Shown one piece after another: positions 41,658-50,346 of a DNA stretch of 64,000 nt (position 1 is the first letter of the stretch; each line of letters starts with the position of its first letter). Position numbers and translations under genes: made by a program. A model generated the notes under the pieces. That model was not told the origin of the DNA. It did no database searches and saw only the letters and a program-made list of their open reading frames with translations. Source of the stretch: Miltoncostaea oceani (GTDB lineage: Bacteria > Actinomycetota > Thermoleophilia > Miltoncostaeales > Miltoncostaeaceae); the NCBI RefSeq assembly GCF_018141545.1, contig NZ_CP064356.1, forward strand, positions 496,001 to 560,000, given 5' to 3'.

Positions 41658-43273
41658 CACTCGGGCGGGTCCTCCCGGAACGGGTCGGGCACCGTCAGGC
41701 GCTCCATCTCCCGCGGCTCGAACTTGGTGAGCCCCCCGGCGTAGGTGCGGCCGTCCTCCACGCTGACGCCGTGCCGGAGCCCGGCGACGAGGCGCTCCAG
41801 GACCGGCTCCGGCAGCTCGGTGCGCGGGTAGAGGCCGTGGGCGATGTTGATGTGCCGCGCGCCGATCGTGTTGCGCGTGAACGCCGGGGGGCGGCGCGCC
41901 ATGTAGGTCGCGAGGATCGGCGCCGGCGCCCGCAGTCCCACGGACCACCAGGCGCGGCGGGCACGGGCGATGTAGCCGTCGTGGGCGCCGTCGCGGCGGG
42001 CCGCCCGCAGGAAGCGCTCGATGCGCCGCAGCTCGTCGCCCTCGAAGGCCCCGAGGTCGACCGGCAGGTCGACGACGAGCCGCAGGTGGTCGCCGGCGGT
42101 GAGGGCGGCGCCGGTGTCGAAGATCTCCTTCGCCCGGGTGACCGCCGGGAACAGGACGCGCTCGGGCAGGTCGGTCTCGCCGGGGCGCACGACCCAGGTG
42201 GAGTTGCGGCCCGTCACGGCTCCGCGGTGCACCCGGCAGAGGTCGCCCAGCACGACCCACCCGGGCGGGACGGCGCGCGGCGCGCGCGTCAGCGGGGTCC
42301 ACCGCCGGGCCTCGCGCAGGCGGGCGGCGGGCACCTCGCGCCCGCCGGCGAGCTCCCCGAGCTCGGCGACCTCCGCCACCCGGCGCATGCGCACCGCGCC
42401 CTCCGGGCGTCCCGGCGCGAAGCAGGTGATCGCGCCGGTCACCGCGGCGTCCTCGAAGGGCGTGGCGGTCGGTTCGAGCACGTGGATCGCCTCGCCGCCG
42501 AGGGGGCCGAGCAGCAGTTCGCGGACCAGCCGCCCGTAGTTCGTGTCGAGCCACTCGGACGACGTGATGAACGCGCCGGCGTCCCCCGGGCGCGCCCGGG
42601 CCGCGGTCGCGAGGAAGAAGTGCACGTGGAGCCCGGCGAGCTGGCTGGCCTCCAGGCCGTGCGCGTGCGCCGTGAGGGTGAGCCACTCCTTCCACCCCGC
42701 CGGGATCTGGTGGTGGCGCACGTACGGCGGGTTGCCGAGCCACAGCGTGCGCCCGTCCTCGCGGCCGAGGTCGGCGGTGCGGTAGTCGCCGACGACCACG
42801 CGTGCGCGTCCGGCGAGGCCGGCGGCGGCGACGTGGGCGCGGCACACGACGGCCGCGAGCGGGTCGCGCTCGACCGCGAGCAGCCGGGCGTGCGGGAAGC
42901 GCCGCCCCGCGGCGACGGTGAACCGGCCCGACCCGGCCCCCGGGTCGACGACCCGGGCGGGCGCGGGGAGGCCCGCCGCCCACGCCGTCATCGCGGAGAC
43001 GATCGCCGGGGGCGTGTACGTGGCGCCCTCCGGCCGGCGGCGGCCCGGGTCGCGCAGGCGGCAGAACGCCTCGCCCAGGGGGTCGCGCCCCTCGCCGACC
43101 GCGGCCCGCAGCCCCGCCAGCACGTCGCGTCCGGCGGCGGCCGCGGTGCTCGCGCGCACCAGGTCGTCCTCCTCCGGTGACCACCCGGGGACGTCGGCGG
43201 CGCCGAGTCCGAGCGCCGCCGCGAGGAGGGCGTCCTCGGTGGTCAGCGCGTCGTCGGGGGCGGCGATCCTCAC
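41654..43273 (-). CDS. N6-adenine DNA methyltransferase of the type II system
   Basis: The 539-residue protein has the SAM-binding motif RVVDPGAGSGRFTVAAGRRF and the catalytic motif LWLGNPPYVRHHQI (N-P-P-Y), which identify an N6-adenine methyltransferase; order and length fit the Eco57I-like gamma class. EGATYTPPAIVSAMTAWA is the TYTPP motif of this class. The C-terminal 230 residues should recognise DNA. It is the cognate enzyme of the XamI-type nuclease, since the two overlap by four bases. The start is GTG 43273. Confidence 0.92.
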   Translation of the reverse strand: MRIAAPDDALTTEDALLAAALGLGAADVPGWSPEEDDLVRASTAAAAGRDVLAGLRAAVGEGRDPLGEAFCRLRDPGRRRPEGATYTPPAIVSAMTAWAAGLPAPARVVDPGAGSGRFTVAAGRRFPHARLLAVERDPLAAVVCRAHVAAAGLAGRARVVVGDYRTADLGREDGRTLWLGNPPYVRHHQIPAGWKEWLTLTAHAHGLEASQLAGLHVHFFLATAARARPGDAGAFITSSEWLDTNYGRLVRELLLGPLGGEAIHVLEPTATPFEDAAVTGAITCFAPGRPEGAVRMRRVAEVAELGELAGGREVPAARLREARRWTPLTRAPRAVPPGWVVLGDLCRVHRGAVTGRNSTWVVRPGETDLPERVLFPAVTRAKEIFDTGAALTAGDHLRLVVDLPVDLGAFEGDELRRIERFLRAARRDGAHDGYIARARRAWWSVGLRAPAPILATYMARRPPAFTRNTIGARHINIAHGLYPRTELPEPVLERLVAGLRHGVSVEDGRTYAGGLTKFEPREMERLTVPDPFREDPPEW

Positions 43274-43355
43274 GCCCGGAGACTAGGAACGCCGGCGGAC
43301 GCCCCCGCCCCCCGCGCGGGCACTAGAATCGCCGCGTCGACCGGGACGGAACGCG

Positions 43356-44261
43356 ATGAAGTGGCGCAGGGGTCAGGGTGGCGGCGGGGTCGAGGACCTC
43401 CGCGGATCGGGATCCGGCAGCCGCATCCCCATCGGCGGCAAGGTCGGCGGCGGCCTCGGCGGCCTCGGCATCGTCGGCGTGATCATCGCCATCCTCGTCT
43501 CCGTGCTGGGCGGCGGCGGGGGCGGTGGCTTCTCGCTCGACCCGGGCGGCCTCGACGCGTTCCCGCAGGCGCCCACGGCGACCGGGCCCGGCCTCGACTC
43601 CTCGGCCCCGGACCCCGAGGCCGACCTCGTCCAGTTCGTCTCGTTCGTCGTCGGCGACATCCAGGACTCCTGGGCCGACGCGTTCGCCAACGCCGACCCA
43701 CCGCGCCAGTACGAGCTGACCGCCGTCCGCCTCTTCCGGGGCGGCGTCGACACCGGCTGCGGCCCGGCGACGTCGGCGACGGGGCCCTTCTACTGCCCCG
43801 CCGACCAACGCATCTACCTCGACCTCGCGTTCTTCCGCGAGCTCAGCGACCGCTTCGGCGCGCCCGGCGACTTCGCCCAGGCCTACGTCATCGCCCACGA
43901 GTTCGGCTACCACGTCCAGAACCTGCTCGGGACGCTCCCCGAGGTGAACCGCCTCCAGCAGGAGCGGCCCGACCAGGCGAACGAGCTGTCCGTGCGGCTG
44001 GAGCTGCAGGCCGACTGCTACGCCGGCATCTGGGCCCGCACCGCCTACGAGGACTCGCTGCTGGAGGAGGGCGACCTGGAGGAGGGCCTCGCCGCGGCCG
44101 CCGCCGTCGGCGACGACCGCCTGCAGACCCAGGCGACCGGCACCTACGACCGGGAGACGTTCACCCACGGCAGCTCGGAGCAGCGCCAGCGGTGGTTCCT
44201 CGTCGGCTTCCAGGACGGCCGCGTCGACGCCTGCAACACCTTCTCCCCCGAGACGGTCTAG
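43356..44261 (+). CDS. YpfJ-type neutral zinc metallopeptidase family protein with altered HEXXH
   Basis: A Gly-rich N-terminus and one membrane helix (about residues 33-52) precede a domain matching the YpfJ/Zn_peptidase family: YCPADQRIYLDLAFFRELSD, then the active-site helix AYVIAHEFGYHVQNLLG, and ELSVRLELQADCYAGIWA. In the family the site is H-E-x-x-H, but here the second zinc histidine is Tyr185 (TAC, 43908-43910), one base from His. Glu182 is present, and His186 follows directly. The protein may be catalytically inactive, or zinc may use His186. The stop shares CTAG with the convergent stress-protein gene. Confidence 0.93.
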   Translation: MKWRRGQGGGGVEDLRGSGSGSRIPIGGKVGGGLGGLGIVGVIIAILVSVLGGGGGGGFSLDPGGLDAFPQAPTATGPGLDSSAPDPEADLVQFVSFVVGDIQDSWADAFANADPPRQYELTAVRLFRGGVDTGCGPATSATGPFYCPADQRIYLDLAFFRELSDRFGAPGDFAQAYVIAHEFGYHVQNLLGTLPEVNRLQQERPDQANELSVRLELQADCYAGIWARTAYEDSLLEEGDLEEGLAAAAAVGDDRLQTQATGTYDRETFTHGSSEQRQRWFLVGFQDGRVDACNTFSPETV

Positions 44262-44689
44262 GGGGCCGGCGGGGGCCGGAGCACCAGCACGGGGCAGGGG
44301 GCGTTGCCGACGAGGTTGTGGGCGAAGCTGCCGAGCGCCAGGCGGTGCGCGAGGCCGTGGTGCGCCGCGCAGATCAGCAGGTCCACCGCGTTGCCCGCCG
44401 CCCACGCGCACACCTCCGAGGCCGGCTGCCCCTCGAGCAGGACGGGCTCGCCCTCGTCCACGTCGCGGGCGATGCCGTCGAGCCAGCGCCGCGCCCCGTC
44501 GATGAGGTCGGTCGGGTCGGGCTGGGGGGCACCGAACCCGACGGCGTAGGGGAGCGGGAACTGCACGACGTGCACGAGGCTCAGCCGCCCCTGGCCCAGG
44601 GCGCGCAGGCGGCGCGCCTCGGCGAGCGCCCGCTCCGACGCCGGGGAGTCGTCGATGCAGCAGGCGATGTGGCGGTAGGGGGCGTCCAT
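44258..44689 (-). CDS. Universal stress protein (UspA family)
   Basis: AGGAGA at 44694-44699 precedes the ATG. The 143-residue protein has the UspA fold: YRHIACCIDDSPASERALAE at the N-terminus and VDLLICAAHHGLAHRLALGS followed by FAHNLVGNAPCPVLVLR, the ATP-binding G-x-x-G...G-S pattern partly conserved (GLAHRLALGS). This identifies a nucleotide-binding stress protein. The gene is single and diverges from metF across about 80 bases. Confidence 0.92.
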   Translation of the reverse strand: MDAPYRHIACCIDDSPASERALAEARRLRALGQGRLSLVHVVQFPLPYAVGFGAPQPDPTDLIDGARRWLDGIARDVDEGEPVLLEGQPASEVCAWAAGNAVDLLICAAHHGLAHRLALGSFAHNLVGNAPCPVLVLRPPPAP

Positions 44690-44770
44690 GGCGGTCTCCT
44701 GTCGATGTCCTGCCACCGAGGGTAGACCCGTCACCGGCGACCGCGCCGCGTGTTCCCTAACCTCTCCGCG

Positions 44771-45622
44771 GTGACGCCGATCTCCCGTCTGCTGGCCGCC
44801 GGCCGGACGCGCTCGCTGGAGTTCTTCCCGCCGAAGACGCCGGAGGGCGAGGAGAACCTGCGCTCCGCCCTCGCCGAGCTCGCCGGCCTGTCGCCCTCGT
44901 TCGCGTCCGTCACCTACGGCGCGCTCGGCAGCACGCGCGACACGACACGCGACCTCGTGATCGGGATGAACCGGGACCTGCCGTTCCCGACGATGGCCCA
45001 CCTCACCTGCGTCGGCCACTCGCGCGCCGAGATCGCCGCGCTGCTCGACCAGTACGCCGACGGCGGCGTCGCCAACATCCTCGCGCTCGGCGGCGACCCG
45101 CCCGCCGACGGCGCCGTCACCGGCGACTTCGCGTACGCCGCGGAGCTGCTCGACGTGGTCCGGGAGCACCGCGGGGACTTCTGCATCGGGGTCGCCGCGC
45201 ACCCCGAGACGCACCCGCGCTCCCGGAACCGCGCCGAGGACCGCCGCCACCTCGCCGCCAAGCTGTCGCGCGCCGACTTCGCCGTCACCCAGTTCTTCTT
45301 CCGCGTCGAGGACTACGAGCGGCTCCGCGACGAGCTCGCCGCCCTCGGTTGCGACCGGCCGGTGGTCCCCGGGGTCATGCCGTTCACCAGCGCCGACGGC
45401 CTGCGCCGCATGGCGGGCATGAACCGCACGACGATCCCGCGGGACCTGTCCGACCGCCTCGACCGGGTCGCCGGCGACCCCGCCGCGGTGCGCGCCCTGG
45501 GGGTCGAGGTCGCCGTCGACCTCGGGCGCCGCCTCGAGGCCGTGGGCGCCCCGGGGCTGCACCTCTACACCCTCAACCGCGCGGCGTCGGTGCAGGAGGT
45601 CTGGAGCGGACTGGACGCCTGA
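44771..45622 (+). CDS. metF: Methylenetetrahydrofolate reductase
   Basis: The enzyme reduces 5,10-methylene-THF to 5-methyl-THF with FAD for methionine synthesis. The sequence shows SLEFFPPKTPEGEENL at the N-terminus, ASVTYGALGSTRDTT, the folate/FAD strand FPTMAHLTCVGHSRAEI, NILALGGDPP, the flavin region VTQFFFRVEDYERL and GVMPFTSADGLRRM. The length of 283 (GTG 44771; GTG 44750 adds 7) matches the single-domain bacterial enzyme, without a regulatory domain. It has its own promoter region after the divergent stress gene. No other one-carbon gene is adjacent. Confidence 0.96.
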   Translation: MTPISRLLAAGRTRSLEFFPPKTPEGEENLRSALAELAGLSPSFASVTYGALGSTRDTTRDLVIGMNRDLPFPTMAHLTCVGHSRAEIAALLDQYADGGVANILALGGDPPADGAVTGDFAYAAELLDVVREHRGDFCIGVAAHPETHPRSRNRAEDRRHLAAKLSRADFAVTQFFFRVEDYERLRDELAALGCDRPVVPGVMPFTSADGLRRMAGMNRTTIPRDLSDRLDRVAGDPAAVRALGVEVAVDLGRRLEAVGAPGLHLYTLNRAASVQEVWSGLDA

Positions 45623-45701
45623 CCCGCGGTTTCGGGGCCGGGCCCCGGTGGGCAATGGAGCGCAGCACGAACTCATCCCACCGGACCGGGAGACTCATCC
45701 C

Positions 45702-45983
45702 ATGGGCATCATCGCCTTCATCATCCTCGGCCTCATCGCGGGCGTCATCGCGAAGGCCATCATGCCGGGCGCCGACCCGGGTGGCTTCATCGTCACCACG
45801 CTCATCGGCATCGCCGGCGCGGTCATCGGCGGCTTCCTCGCCGGCGCGATCTTCGACGCCGACCCGCTCGACGAGTTCTTCGACATCTCGACGTGGCTGA
45901 CGGCCATCGTCGGCGCGATCATCCTCCTGTTCGTCTACCGCCTCGTCACGGGCAACCGGAGTGGCGTGGGGCGGACCACGTGA
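45702..45983 (+). CDS. GlsB/YeaQ/YmgE-family stress-response membrane protein
   Basis: GGGAGA lies about 8 bases before the ATG at 45702. The 93-residue product has three hydrophobic helices (about residues 2-20, 27-48 and 62-82) and the family motif LGLIAGVIAKAIMPGADPGG, then GIAGAVIGGFLAG. This is the Transgly_assoc family of small envelope-stress proteins. Its TGA overlaps the next GTG, so it forms an operon with the acidic protein. Confidence 0.93.
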   Translation: MGIIAFIILGLIAGVIAKAIMPGADPGGFIVTTLIGIAGAVIGGFLAGAIFDADPLDEFFDISTWLTAIVGAIILLFVYRLVTGNRSGVGRTT

Positions 45984-46165
45984 CGCCCCCCGACCCGCCG
46001 GAGATCGACGCCGAGGACGTCGAGGTGATCGAGCACCCCGACGAGGGCTTCGACCCCGACGCCCCGCCGGAGGAGATCGACGCCGAGCAGACGCGGCAGG
46101 CGGAGATCGCCGAGCGGCAGAAGGAGTGGGTCAACCCCCGCGAGCAGGTGGGCGGGGAGGACTGA
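45980..46165 (+). CDS. Small acidic protein coupled to the stress membrane protein
   Basis: The GTG overlaps the stop of the previous gene. The 61-residue product is extremely acidic (Asp/Glu about a third of residues; EVIEHPDEGFDPDAPPEEID) with a short helix at the end (QTRQAEIAERQKEWVNPREQ). It has no membrane segment. I recognise no family. It could be a soluble partner of the membrane protein, but this is inferred from coupling only. A strong terminator follows. Confidence 0.75.
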   Translation: MTPPDPPEIDAEDVEVIEHPDEGFDPDAPPEEIDAEQTRQAEIAERQKEWVNPREQVGGED

Positions 46166-46172
46166 GCACCAC

Positions 46173-46200
46173 GCGGAGGGCCCCCACCGGGGCCCTCCGC
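46173..46200 (+). terminator. Hairpin terminator of the stress-protein pair
   Basis: A 12-base perfect inverted repeat (46173-46184 and 46189-46200) with loop CACC follows the stop of the acidic gene by seven bases. A short CCGTT follows on the plus strand. Confidence 0.75.
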
Positions 46201-46389
46201 CGTTCCGGGGGCGTGCGCGAGGTTGGCGGCGATCCGTCCCCCGGCAGGAAACGCCCCCGTGCCCGTCGCCGTCACCGTCCGGCCGCCGTCGCCGCCCCCA
46301 TCCGGGCGCGGTCCGGCGCTCACGACGGCGCCGCCGCGCGCCGATCCATTCCCGGGAACACGTCCGTCCCCGGACCCGGAGCGCGCACC

Positions 46390-46926
46390 ATGAAGGGCAT
46401 CGTCTTCAACCTGCTGGAGGACGCCGTCACGGAGTCCCACGGGCCGGGGACCTGGGACGACCTGCTCGACGAGACGGGCGTCGACGGCGCCTACACCGCC
46501 CTGGGCAACTACGACGACGCCGAGCTGGTCGCGCTCGTCGGGGGCGTCTGCCGCCACCAGGACGCGGCGCCCGACGAGGTGCTGCGCGCCTTCGGGCGGC
46601 GGGCCCTGCCGGGCCTCGCGGAGCGCTTCCCCGAGTTCTTCACGCCCCACGCCACCGTGAAGCCGTTCCTGCTGACGCTCGACCGGGTCATCCACCGGGA
46701 GGTGGTCAAGATCTACCCGGGCGCCCGGCCCCCGCGGATGTCGTTCGAGGACCCCGCCCCCGACGTCCTCGTCATCCGCTACGTCTCCGAGCGGCGGATG
46801 TGCGCCTTCGCGGAGGGGATGATCGAGGGCGCGGCCGCGCACTACGACCAGGCCGTCCACCTCGCGCACCGCGAGTGCCTCCGCGACGGCGGGTCGCGCT
46901 GCACGATCGTGGCGACGTTCACGTGA
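46390..46926 (+). CDS. H-NOX haem nitric oxide/oxygen-binding sensor
   Basis: The 178-residue protein matches H-NOX throughout: MKGIVFNLLEDAV at the N-terminus, TWDDLLDETGVDGAYTALGN, FPEFFTPHATVKPFLLTLD and the proximal His102 in VIHREVVKIYPGARPPRM. The haem propionate motif Y.S.R is YVSER with Tyr131, Ser133 and Arg135, identical to the canonical numbering. These are the residues known to bind haem and sense NO or oxygen. No distal-pocket tyrosine was evident, which is usual for NO sensors. Its TGA overlaps the GTG of the cyclic-di-GMP gene, so both are made together. Confidence 0.95.
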   Translation: MKGIVFNLLEDAVTESHGPGTWDDLLDETGVDGAYTALGNYDDAELVALVGGVCRHQDAAPDEVLRAFGRRALPGLAERFPEFFTPHATVKPFLLTLDRVIHREVVKIYPGARPPRMSFEDPAPDVLVIRYVSERRMCAFAEGMIEGAAAHYDQAVHLAHRECLRDGGSRCTIVATFT

Positions 46927-48760
46927 CCGCCGGCGGCGGCGCGACCGACGCCGGCCGGCTCGAGCGCCGCGCCGCCCGCGAGCGGCGCGCCCGGGCCGCG
47001 GCGGAGAGCATCGCCGAGCGGGCCAGACGGCCCTCTACGACGCCCTCGCGGACCTCCGCGACGCCGAGGGGCGCGCCCGGATCGTGGCCGAGACGGCCGC
47101 CCGCCTGCTGGAGGGCGCCCTCGACATGGACGCCACCCTCCGCGCCGTCGCCGACGCGGCGCGCCGAGCGCTCGGGGCGGACCGGGCCACCTGCTACGTC
47201 CACTCCGAGGACGGCCGCCACATGGCGCGCGTCTTCAGCACCGAGGAGGACCCGCGCCGCCTCGCCCGGCTGACCGCGGTCGAGGGCCGGCGCCGCGAGG
47301 ACGTCCCGATCTGGCACCTGATGCACGGCGAGCCCGTCGTGATCCCCGACGTCGCGGCGTCCCGGACGCTCCCCCCGGTCCTGCGGGCCGCGCTCCCGCC
47401 CGGCGCGATCCTGGGCGTGTGGCTCGAGCACTCCTCCGTCGGCGCCACCGACCGCGACGCGGCGGTGCTCGGATCCCTGTTCGTGTCGTGGAGGGAGCCG
47501 CGGGACATCACCCGCCACGACGAGCTGCTGGCGCGGAGCCTCGCGGGCATGGCGAGCATGGCCGTCGCCAACGCGCGCCTGCACGCCGCCACCCTCGAGA
47601 GCCTGGCGCAGGCGGAGCGCCGGGCCGCCCGCGACCCGCTGACCGACCTCGCGAACCACCGCGCCTTCCACGACCGCCTCGGCGACGAGGTCGCGCGGGC
47701 CGAGCGGCACGGCCGCGCACTGTCGCTCGTGCTGTTCGACCTCGACCGCTTCAAGGCGGTCAACGACGCCCTCGGGCACCAGGTGGGCGACGAGGTGCTC
47801 GTCGCCGCCGCGCAGGTGCTGGAGCGGGAGGCCCGCGACGGCGACCTCGTCGCGCGCGTCGGCGGCGAGGAGTTCGCCTGGCTGATGCCGGAGGCGGACG
47901 GCCTCGACGCGTGGCAGGCCGCCGAGCGCGCCCGTTCCGCGATCGAGCAGGCGCCGATGCCGGGCGTCGGGGGGATCACCGTGTCGGCCGGCGTCTGCGA
48001 GCTGTCGCGCGCCGCCGACGCCGCGGATCTCTACCGGCTCGCCGACGGCGCGCTCTACTGGGCCAAGCACCACGGCCGCAACGTCGTCTTCCACTACTCG
48101 CCGGACGTGGTGCGGGCGCTGTCGGCCGAGGACCAGGCGGTGCGCCTCCGGCGCCAGCAGGCGCTGCAGAGCATCCGGATGCTCGCCCGCGCCGTCGATG
48201 CCAAGGACTCGTTCACGAGCCGCCACTCGGAGCGCGTCGCCGCGCTCGCCGCGCGGCTCGCGGAGCGCCTCGGGTGGGACACCGAGGACACGGACCGGCT
48301 CCGCGAGGCGGGCCTCGTGCACGACGTCGGCAAGCTCGCGATCTCGGACGCGATCCTGTTGAAGGCCGGCCCGCTGACGGACGACGAGTACCGCGACCTG
48401 AAGGCGCACGCCGCCCTCGGCTCGGAGATCGTGAGCGAGGTGTTCGACCCCGGTCAGGTCGCCTGGGTCCGCGGCCACCACGAGCGCTGGGACGGGCGCG
48501 GCTACCCCGACGGGCTCGGCGAGGGGGAGCTGAGCGACGGCGCCGCGATCCTCGCGATGGCCGACGCCTGGGACGCGATGACCTCGGCGCGCCCCTACCG
48601 CGACGCCGGCAGCGCCGACGACGCGTTCGCCGAGTGCCTCCGCGAGCGCGGCGCCCAGTTCGCGCCGTGGGCGGTCGACGCCCTCGCCGCGCTCCGGGCC
48701 GACGGGGCGCTCGACCCGGCGCCGCCCCCCGGGGCGGAGGCGCCCTCGCCCCTGACCTGA
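46923..48760 (+). CDS. GAF-GGDEF-HD-GYP cyclic-di-GMP protein with an apparent frameshift
   Basis: The GTG at 46923 overlaps the H-NOX stop. The first frame encodes a basic coiled segment (RLERRAARERRARAAAESIA) and then loses its sense; the next frame resumes the pattern (ALYDALADLRDAEGRARIV) and is open to 48760. One extra G at 47020-47022 would join them. The continuous part has GAF (about 47100-47590), GGDEF with an active GGEEF and an RxxD inhibitory site (RDGD five residues before), and HD-GYP with HDVGKL and HHERWDGRGYPDGL. So both synthesis and breakdown of cyclic-di-GMP look possible. If the frameshift is real, translation from GTG 47084 would still give 558 residues. Confidence 0.9.
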
Positions 48761-48804
48761 CCCGCCCCGGGGTGTCGCGCGGCGCGCGGGGGTACGGTGG
48801 GACC

Positions 48805-49905
48805 GTGGCCACCCCCGAGATCGCGGTCGTCGGCGCCGGCATCGTCGGCCTGAGCGTGGCGTTCGCGCTGCGGGAGCGCGGGGTCGCGGTGCGCGTCCTC
48901 GACCCCGGCACGCCCGGCAACGCCCAGTCGGGCGGCGCCTCGCGGATCTTCCGCCACGCGCACGACGACCCCCGCATGGTCGCCGCCGCCCGGGCGTCGC
49001 GGCTCCTCTGGCGGGAGTGGGGGGACCGCCTCGGCATCGAGACCGTGTCCGGCGACGGCGCCGTCGCCATCGGCGACGCCGTCCCCCGGCGGCTCGCCGT
49101 GCTCCGCGACGACGGCGGCGTCCCGGCGCGCGCGCTCGACCCCGGTGAGCTCGCGGCGCTGCTCCCCGCCCTCGCCGCCTACGAGGGTCCGGCGATGATC
49201 GACGAGGCCGGCGGGTCGATCCGCACCGAGGCGGCCGTCGCGGCCCTGGTGGCGGCGCTCGGCGACGCCGTCGTCGCGGACGAGGTGCTGGCGGTGCGCC
49301 CCCGCGACGACGGCCGCGTCGAGGTCGTGGCGGGCGGCGGCCGTCGGACGTACGCGGGCGCGGTCGTCTGCGCCGGCCGCGGCACGGCGCCGCTCGCGCG
49401 CGCCGTCGGCGTGGAGCCGCCCGTCGCCCTCGCCGCCCACATCCGCATGACGTTCCCCGTTCGGGGACCGGCCCCGGACCGCCTGCCGTGCCTGCAGGAC
49501 TCGAGCGGGGCGTTCGGCGAGACGGGGGTCTACGCGGCGGCGCTGCCCGGCAACGGCCTCTACGGCCTCGGCATCGCGGAGACCGTCGCGGCGGGCGCCG
49601 ACGGCGCCCTCGCCGACGCCGCCGGCCTCGAGGCCCTCGCCGCGCGCACCTGCGCCTACGTCGCCCGGGCCCTGCCCGGACTCGACCCGGAGCCCACCGG
49701 CGCCCGCGCGTGCTGGGTGACCGAGCTGCCGTGGGGGCCCGACGGCGTCGCGGTGTGGCCGGCGGGCGGCGCGCTGTTCCTCGCGGGCCACAACCTCTTC
49801 AAGCAGGCACCCGGCCTCGGTGTCGCCCTCGCCGACATGGCCACCGGGGCGACGCCGTCACTCGACCTGCGCCCCGCGGCGCGCCTCGGGGCCGCCGCCG
49901 GGTGA
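48805..49905 (+). CDS. FAD-dependent oxidoreductase (sarcosine/glycine oxidase-like)
   Basis: The 366-residue protein starts at GTG 48805. EIAVVGAGIVGLSVAFALRE followed by VLDPGTPGNAQSGGASRIFR is the FAD fold of the DAO family (monomeric sarcosine oxidase, D-amino-acid oxidase, glycine oxidase). The family C-terminal region is present as GGALFLAGHNLFKQAPGLG. The substrate is unknown. The gene stands between the cyclic-di-GMP gene and a converging membrane-protein pair; nothing links it to either. Confidence 0.9.
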   Translation: MATPEIAVVGAGIVGLSVAFALRERGVAVRVLDPGTPGNAQSGGASRIFRHAHDDPRMVAAARASRLLWREWGDRLGIETVSGDGAVAIGDAVPRRLAVLRDDGGVPARALDPGELAALLPALAAYEGPAMIDEAGGSIRTEAAVAALVAALGDAVVADEVLAVRPRDDGRVEVVAGGGRRTYAGAVVCAGRGTAPLARAVGVEPPVALAAHIRMTFPVRGPAPDRLPCLQDSSGAFGETGVYAAALPGNGLYGLGIAETVAAGADGALADAAGLEALAARTCAYVARALPGLDPEPTGARACWVTELPWGPDGVAVWPAGGALFLAGHNLFKQAPGLGVALADMATGATPSLDLRPAARLGAAAG

Positions 49906-49914
49906 ACCGGTCCC

Positions 49915-50346
49915 CTACGGGGTGGCGTAGCTCGCGACCTCGATGGTGAGCGTGCCGGTGGTGGGGTCGTCCTCGAACAGGAACTCCCCGCTCTCGGTCT
50001 CGCCACCCGACAGGAACGGGAACGACTGCTCGCCCTCGCCGACGACCTCCCCGTCGATCTCGAGGGACGCCACCACCTGCACCTGGTCGGCGGTCTCCCC
50101 GCCGTCGTTGCGCACCTCGAACGGCACCCGGTAGGCGCCGCCGCCCACCTCGACCTCACCGGTGGCGCTCGCCACCAGCACGGGCGGCCCCCCCGGGCCG
50201 CTGACCCACGACGCCACCACGACGCCGACGACGAGTGCGATCAGGAGGCCGGAGACGGCGAGGGTCCACCGCTCCGCCGTGGTGCGCGGGGGACGCCCCT
50301 CCTGCGGCCGCGGCTCCCCCGGCTCCCGTGGCGTGTCGTCGCTCAT
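49915..50346 (-). CDS. TIGR02588-type membrane-anchored protein
   Basis: The 143-residue product has a charged N-terminus (about 1-28), one membrane helix (AVSGLLIALVVGVVVASWV) and an extracytoplasmic beta domain (YRVPFEVRNDGGETADQVQV, a Cys-free immunoglobulin-like strand pattern). It matches the TIGR02588 family, usually next to TIGR02587 as here. The start overlaps the stop of that gene (ATGA). Function is unknown, but the pair is co-conserved. Confidence 0.88.
   Translation of the reverse strand: MSDDTPREPGEPRPQEGRPPRTTAERWTLAVSGLLIALVVGVVVASWVSGPGGPPVLVASATGEVEVGGGAYRVPFEVRNDGGETADQVQVVASLEIDGEVVGEGEQSFPFLSGGETESGEFLFEDDPTTGTLTIEVASYATP

Noticed and set aside
40731-43273. Restriction-modification pair as part of a defence island or mobile element
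   Set aside because: Flanking genes are ordinary, composition is similar and no recombinase is present.
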